Of a DNA stretch of 64,000 bases, positions 60,230 through 64,000 are shown in pieces. Source of the stretch: Anaerostipes hadrus ATCC 29173 = JCM 17467. Its GTDB lineage: Bacteria; Bacillota; Clostridia; Lachnospirales; Lachnospiraceae. The translations under genes and the position numbers were made by a program. Each line of letters begins with the position of its first letter. Positions within the stretch are counted from its first letter, which is position 1. Where the stretch lies: NCBI RefSeq assembly GCF_030296915.1, contig NZ_AP028031.1, positions 1,979,501 through 2,043,500 of the forward strand. Reading direction: 5' to 3'. The notes below the pieces were generated by a model, which saw only the letters and a list, made by a program, of their open reading frames with translations, searched no databases and was not told where the DNA came from.

Positions 60230-62152
60230 TTATAACTCTATCACTTTATAATCTATAGGTGCTACATTTGTCTTGATCACAGCGTTGCTCAAGTTCTTTA
60301 ACAGCGCCTGTAATGCATTCTCATTGACCCCTTCTTTGACCTTGTTGAGATCTAGATTGATCTCTTCTTTTTTCATCGTCGGATTGACGAGAAGTAATAT
60401 TGCTTTGTTCTCACTTGCTTCTCCAAAGACATCTTTTTTCTCGCTGATAAATCTTAAGATCGCAAGGACATTTTCAGTCGGTGCCATATATAATGCATAT
60501 CCTGTCTGTAAGACTTTTTCACGGTTTCTAAGGCTAGTCAGTCTCAAAACTTCCTGATAGGTTTCTTTGTCATTTTCAAAAAATGCTCCTCGGTTAAATG
60601 GGTCCATCAGTCCATGCATTCCATATTCGTCTCCATAATAAATGCATGGCATTCCTGGGACAAAGAACTGAACTGCCATTGCAAGTCTTGTGAGTGCTTT
60701 TCCTTTCTGATCCATCTTTGATGTTATAACATATTCTGCCTGCTGCTCTCTCGATGGCAGATTCTCATTCATTCCAGTTGCAAGTGTTGTCCGAATTCTT
60801 GGAATATCATGAGAAGATAACAGGTTCATCAGTGCATAATACAATGGTTTTGGATAATTACACTGCTGGGATATCAAGAATGTCTTCATATCTTTGGCAC
60901 TTTGATTACCGAGTAAATAATCTGTAACGTTGACTTTCAGCGGATAGTTCATTGCGCTGTCTAAGCCTTTACCCAAAGCATATTTACGTTTCGTTCCGTA
61001 ACTTTCTTTGGTTGTGACATCTTCCCATACCTCACCGATCAGTGTATAATTCTTGAATTTCTTCTTTAATTCACTTCGCAATTTAAAGATAAATTCATCT
61101 GGAAGTTCGTCTGCAACATCCAGACGGAATCCTGATGCTCCAAGTTTTAACCAATGTTTGATCACCGAATCTTCTCCTGTGATAATGTAATCAACAAACT
61201 TTTCATTTAATTCATTGACTTCCGGCAGTGTTTCAAACCCCCACCAGCTCTTATAAGTTCCATCTTCGTTAAAGTCATACCAATCATAGTACTTTGACTC
61301 TTCCCCTTGATATGCCCCTGGTTCTTCGTAATTTCCCTTTTTGTTAAAATAGACACTATCATCCCCAGTGTGGGAATATACCCCATCCAAGATCACATGA
61401 ATCCTGCGTTCTTTTGCAAGCTGGCATAGCCGCTTAAAATCTTCGTTATTTCCAAGGAATGGATCGACTTTCTTATAATCTGATGTATTATAGCGGTGGT
61501 TTGATGCTGCTTCTCCAATCGGATTCAGATAAATACAACTGATCCCCAATCGTTTCAGATCATCAAGTTTGGATATGATTCCCTCAATATCTCCACCAAA
61601 ATAATCACATGGATCATAAAATTCTTTTCCTGGAAGTGGTCCAAATACTGGCTGTTCTTCCCAGTCATCATGCAGATAGACCGTTCTTCCCATACTTTCA
61701 TGATATGCTTTCCCACGTTTCATATTTTCTTTGTTTCCCTGACAGAAACGATCTGGGAAAATCTGATACATGATTCCTTTTGACATCCACCTTGGGGTAT
61801 CGAAATCTCCTTCATATACGGTAATCTGAAAACTATCCGGGTTGTCATCAACGATCATTCCTTCTCCTTGTGTCTTCCCATGTCTGGCTCCATAAAAATA
61901 ACATTTCCCATGTTCCCAGATTCTGAAATAATACCAGACAACACCTGCTTCACTGGTCATCTTTATGTGTTCTTCCATGCAGTCTTTTTTTCGTTTCATC
62001 TCATACTCCCGGTGAAAACTTTCAGAATACATGATGATCTCTGCCTTATTGACTTCCTGCCCTACATCATACAGGCGGATCATCATCTCGCTTCCACATG
62101 TGACTGCACCTACGGGAGTTCTGTATTTTTCTACTGACGCGTTATGAATCAT
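60230..62152 (-). CDS. GH13 alpha-glucan hydrolase (neopullulanase/maltogenic-amylase type)
   Basis: 640 residues, no signal peptide, so cytoplasmic. An N-terminal beta-sandwich domain of about 130 residues precedes the GH13 barrel (IMYQIFPDRFCQGN, DYFGGDIEGIISKLDDLKRL, SCIYLNPIGEAASNHRYNTSD). The catalytic residues are Asp in GFRLDVADELPDEF (about 348), Glu in TLIGEVWEDV (about 372) and Asp in LLSSHDIPRIRT (about 446). It hydrolyses imported or released maltodextrins. The phosphorylase upstream by 27 bp is its likely partner. Confidence 0.9.
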   Translation of the reverse strand: MIHNASVEKYRTPVGAVTCGSEMMIRLYDVGQEVNKAEIIMYSESFHREYEMKRKKDCMEEHIKMTSEAGVVWYYFRIWEHGKCYFYGARHGKTQGEGMIVDDNPDSFQITVYEGDFDTPRWMSKGIMYQIFPDRFCQGNKENMKRGKAYHESMGRTVYLHDDWEEQPVFGPLPGKEFYDPCDYFGGDIEGIISKLDDLKRLGISCIYLNPIGEAASNHRYNTSDYKKVDPFLGNNEDFKRLCQLAKERRIHVILDGVYSHTGDDSVYFNKKGNYEEPGAYQGEESKYYDWYDFNEDGTYKSWWGFETLPEVNELNEKFVDYIITGEDSVIKHWLKLGASGFRLDVADELPDEFIFKLRSELKKKFKNYTLIGEVWEDVTTKESYGTKRKYALGKGLDSAMNYPLKVNVTDYLLGNQSAKDMKTFLISQQCNYPKPLYYALMNLLSSHDIPRIRTTLATGMNENLPSREQQAEYVITSKMDQKGKALTRLAMAVQFFVPGMPCIYYGDEYGMHGLMDPFNRGAFFENDKETYQEVLRLTSLRNREKVLQTGYALYMAPTENVLAILRFISEKKDVFGEASENKAILLLVNPTMKKEEINLDLNKVKEGVNENALQALLKNLSNAVIKTNVAPIDYKVIEL

Positions 62153-62179
62153 AATTTAATCTCATCTTTTTTGTAACTC

Positions 62180-64000
62180 TTATTTTACTGGTTTCAGATT
62201 CCAGATTTTTTCATTATATTGTTCAATCGTTCGGTCTGATGAAAAATATCCGGATTTTGCTGTATTAACAACTACTTTTTTGATCCATTCATCCTTATGA
62301 TCGACATACAAACGATATACTTTTTCATATGTTTCGATATAAGACGGAAAATCTGCAAGTATGTAATATGGATCTGCCTCTCCATATTCCCCAAATAAAA
62401 GATTCTGGTAAATCTCTGAATATTTTCTGTTTCCGTATCGTAACAGATTTCCTTCGATCAGACAATTACATACATCACGGATTCCTGGATGATTCTCGAA
62501 AATAATCCCTGGATTGTATGTATGGTACATTTTTTTATTGTAATTACCCTCAGCGCTGTCTCCGAAAATAAAGATATTCTCCTGACCTACACGCTCTGCG
62601 ATCTCTATATTGGCTCCATCCATAGTGCCGATCGTCAATGCACCATTCATCATAAATTTCATATTTCCTGTTCCAGATGCTTCCATTCCTGCGGTAGAAA
62701 TCTGCTCACTGATATCTGCTGCCGGAATCAGCATCTCCGCAACCGATACACAATAATTTTCTACGAAAACCACCTGAATCTTTCCGTCCATATCTGGATC
62801 TTTATTCACCATTTCCTGAATGGAATGGATCAGCCTTATGATCTCTTTTGCCCTAGCATATCCCGGTGCTGCTTTCGCCGCAAAAATAAATGTGATCGGT
62901 GTTGTAATACATACTGGATCTTTTTTGATCTTCTGATATATATAAATGATATGCAGACATTTTAACAGCTGTCGTTTATACTCATGCAAACGTTTGCAAT
63001 GAACATCAAAAATAGATTCTGGGTTCACTTCGATCCCTTGCTTTTCTTTGATATACTTTGCAAAACGGATCTTATTATTTCGTTTGACCTTCTCATATTT
63101 TTTACAAAATTCTTTGTCATCTTTATATGGAAGGATCTGTTCAAACAGACGGTAATCCTTTAAAATATCCCCTTTCACATACTCTCTTACCAGATGATAT
63201 AGCCCCTGATTGGCCAGTGCTAACCAGCGTCTGTGTGTGATCCCATTTGTGATCGCAAGATATTTTTGTGGAAAGATCTGATAAGATCCTTTAAAAATCC
63301 TCGTTTTTAAAATATCAGCGTGAAGATTTGAAACACCATTGATCCTGCGGCAAAGAGCTACGCATAGGTTTGCCATGCGGATCTCATTGTTTCCGATCAC
63401 TGCCATCTGTGCGATCTTTTCTTCTTCCTTGCTGTAATATACGGAAAGTTTCTGACAGTATTTCTCATTGATCGCGCAAATGATCTGATAGATTCTTGGA
63501 AGCAGTAAACGAAACATATTCTCATCCCAACATTCCATTGCTTCTGTCATGATCGTATGATTCGTATAATGAAATATCTTCTTGACCATACCATATGCCT
63601 CATCCCATCCAAAATCTTCTTCATCCATCAAGATCCTCATAAGTTCTGGCATCGCCAATGCCGGATGTGTCTCATTGATCTGAATGACAACATGTTCTGG
63701 CAAGGAGTTCAGATCATCAAATACTGCTTTATGTCTCTTGATCATCGACTGCATCGTTGCAGATGCCAGAAAATAAAACTGTTTTAAACGCAGCATTTTA
63801 CCCTGCATATGATCATCTGACGGATATAAGACTTTCGAGATTGCTTCTGCAAATGTCTGGTCTGCCATCGCTTTATCATAGATTCCTTCATTAAACGAAT
63901 GAAAATCGAACCGCCGCTTGCTTCTGGCACTCCACAGACGAAGAGTTGCTGGCGTCTTAGTCTTGTATCCAATGATCGGTACATCATATGGGACTGCAAT
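62180..64000 (-). CDS. Second alpha-glucan phosphorylase (GT35), 5' end outside the window
   Basis: The frame runs to the edge (it starts within IAVPYDVPIIGYKTKTPATL), leaving about 606 residues of the C-terminal part. Family blocks: NETHPALAMPELMRILMDEED, NGITHRRWLALANQGL, RLHEYKRQLLKCLHIIY, FAAKAAPGYARAKEIIRLI and the PLP lysine in EASGTGNMKFMMNGA. It is clearly diverged from the complete phosphorylase at 18557-21013, so the two may serve different glucans (glycogen versus maltodextrin). The link to maltodextrin is inferred from the GH13 neighbour 27 bp away. Confidence 0.95.
   Translation of the reverse strand: MAVPYDVPIIGYKTKTPATLRLWSARSKRRFDFHSFNEGIYDKAMADQTFAEAISKVLYPSDDHMQGKMLRLKQFYFLASATMQSMIKRHKAVFDDLNSLPEHVVIQINETHPALAMPELMRILMDEEDFGWDEAYGMVKKIFHYTNHTIMTEAMECWDENMFRLLLPRIYQIICAINEKYCQKLSVYYSKEEEKIAQMAVIGNNEIRMANLCVALCRRINGVSNLHADILKTRIFKGSYQIFPQKYLAITNGITHRRWLALANQGLYHLVREYVKGDILKDYRLFEQILPYKDDKEFCKKYEKVKRNNKIRFAKYIKEKQGIEVNPESIFDVHCKRLHEYKRQLLKCLHIIYIYQKIKKDPVCITTPITFIFAAKAAPGYARAKEIIRLIHSIQEMVNKDPDMDGKIQVVFVENYCVSVAEMLIPAADISEQISTAGMEASGTGNMKFMMNGALTIGTMDGANIEIAERVGQENIFIFGDSAEGNYNKKMYHTYNPGIIFENHPGIRDVCNCLIEGNLLRYGNRKYSEIYQNLLFGEYGEADPYYILADFPSYIETYEKVYRLYVDHKDEWIKKVVVNTAKSGYFSSDRTIEQYNEKIWNLKPVK

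Noticed and set aside
1..64000. CRISPR arrays, tRNA and rRNA genes
   Set aside because: No regularly spaced repeats, no cloverleaf with a CCA-type end and no rRNA blocks were noticed; a tRNAscan or CRISPR finder run would be decisive.

Overview
The window is a chromosomal segment of a low-GC Gram-positive anaerobe of the Clostridia, most likely family Lachnospiraceae. This is inferred from the AT-rich DNA, the Gram-positive cell-division and rod-shape genes, the GTP-independent PTS core, and protein sequences that read like Lachnospiraceae homologues. An Anaerostipes-like organism would fit, but the genus cannot be fixed from the sequence alone. Almost everything is on the minus strand; only an IS200/IS605 tnpA and a Na/phosphate transporter are on the plus strand.

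Region 1 (1-5.9 kb) is an Rhs polymorphic-toxin graveyard, clearly more AT-rich than the rest. It holds pieces of an Rhs core joined to different positions, one almost complete C-terminal toxin tip broken by nonsense codons and homopolymer frameshifts, and several small genes that look like orphan immunity proteins (two DUF7336-like, one ankyrin-repeat, one two-helix membrane protein, one duplicated-domain protein, one gene split by a TA slip). A 22-23 bp palindrome related to CGTAAGGTC-n5-GACCTTACG sits at the edge of nearly every module. It is the least explained element in the window.

Region 2 (6.1-14.7 kb) is sugar uptake and control: ptsI and ptsH behind a RAT/terminator switch, a short single-PRD antiterminator gene, hflX, a GutM-like gene, and a sorE-rpiR-sorD operon converting L-sorbose-1-phosphate through sorbitol-6-phosphate to fructose-6-phosphate, with no sorbose PTS nearby. 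Region 3 (14.7-25.8 kb) holds two tandem secreted metallo-beta-lactamase-fold proteins with lysine-rich repeats, glycogen phosphorylase, a CspB-like subtilase, a two-gene ThrE-type exporter, a DegV protein and Maf. An IS200/IS605 element (tnpA, tnpB and a predicted guide-RNA end) is inserted at 25.84-27.90 kb.

Region 4 (28-49.4 kb) is a long housekeeping block read leftward: radC, mreB-like, mreC, mreD, PBP2, minC, minD, minE, rodA, mgsA, a D,D-carboxypeptidase lipoprotein, a radical SAM protein, an HlyD-like membrane protein, yggS, sepF, ylmH, divIVA, aroB, lspA, rluD-type, proC, rpsO and pnp. It couples wall elongation, septum placement and a few metabolic genes. Region 5 (49.5-58.2 kb) is a compact operon miaB-mutS-mutL-cdd-miaA-ynbB with a good promoter. 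Region 6 (58.4-64 kb) has an NptA-type phosphate transporter gene with a PhoP-box-like repeat in its leader, then a GH13 alpha-glucan hydrolase and a second alpha-glucan phosphorylase that runs off the right edge. No tRNA, rRNA or CRISPR array was seen.
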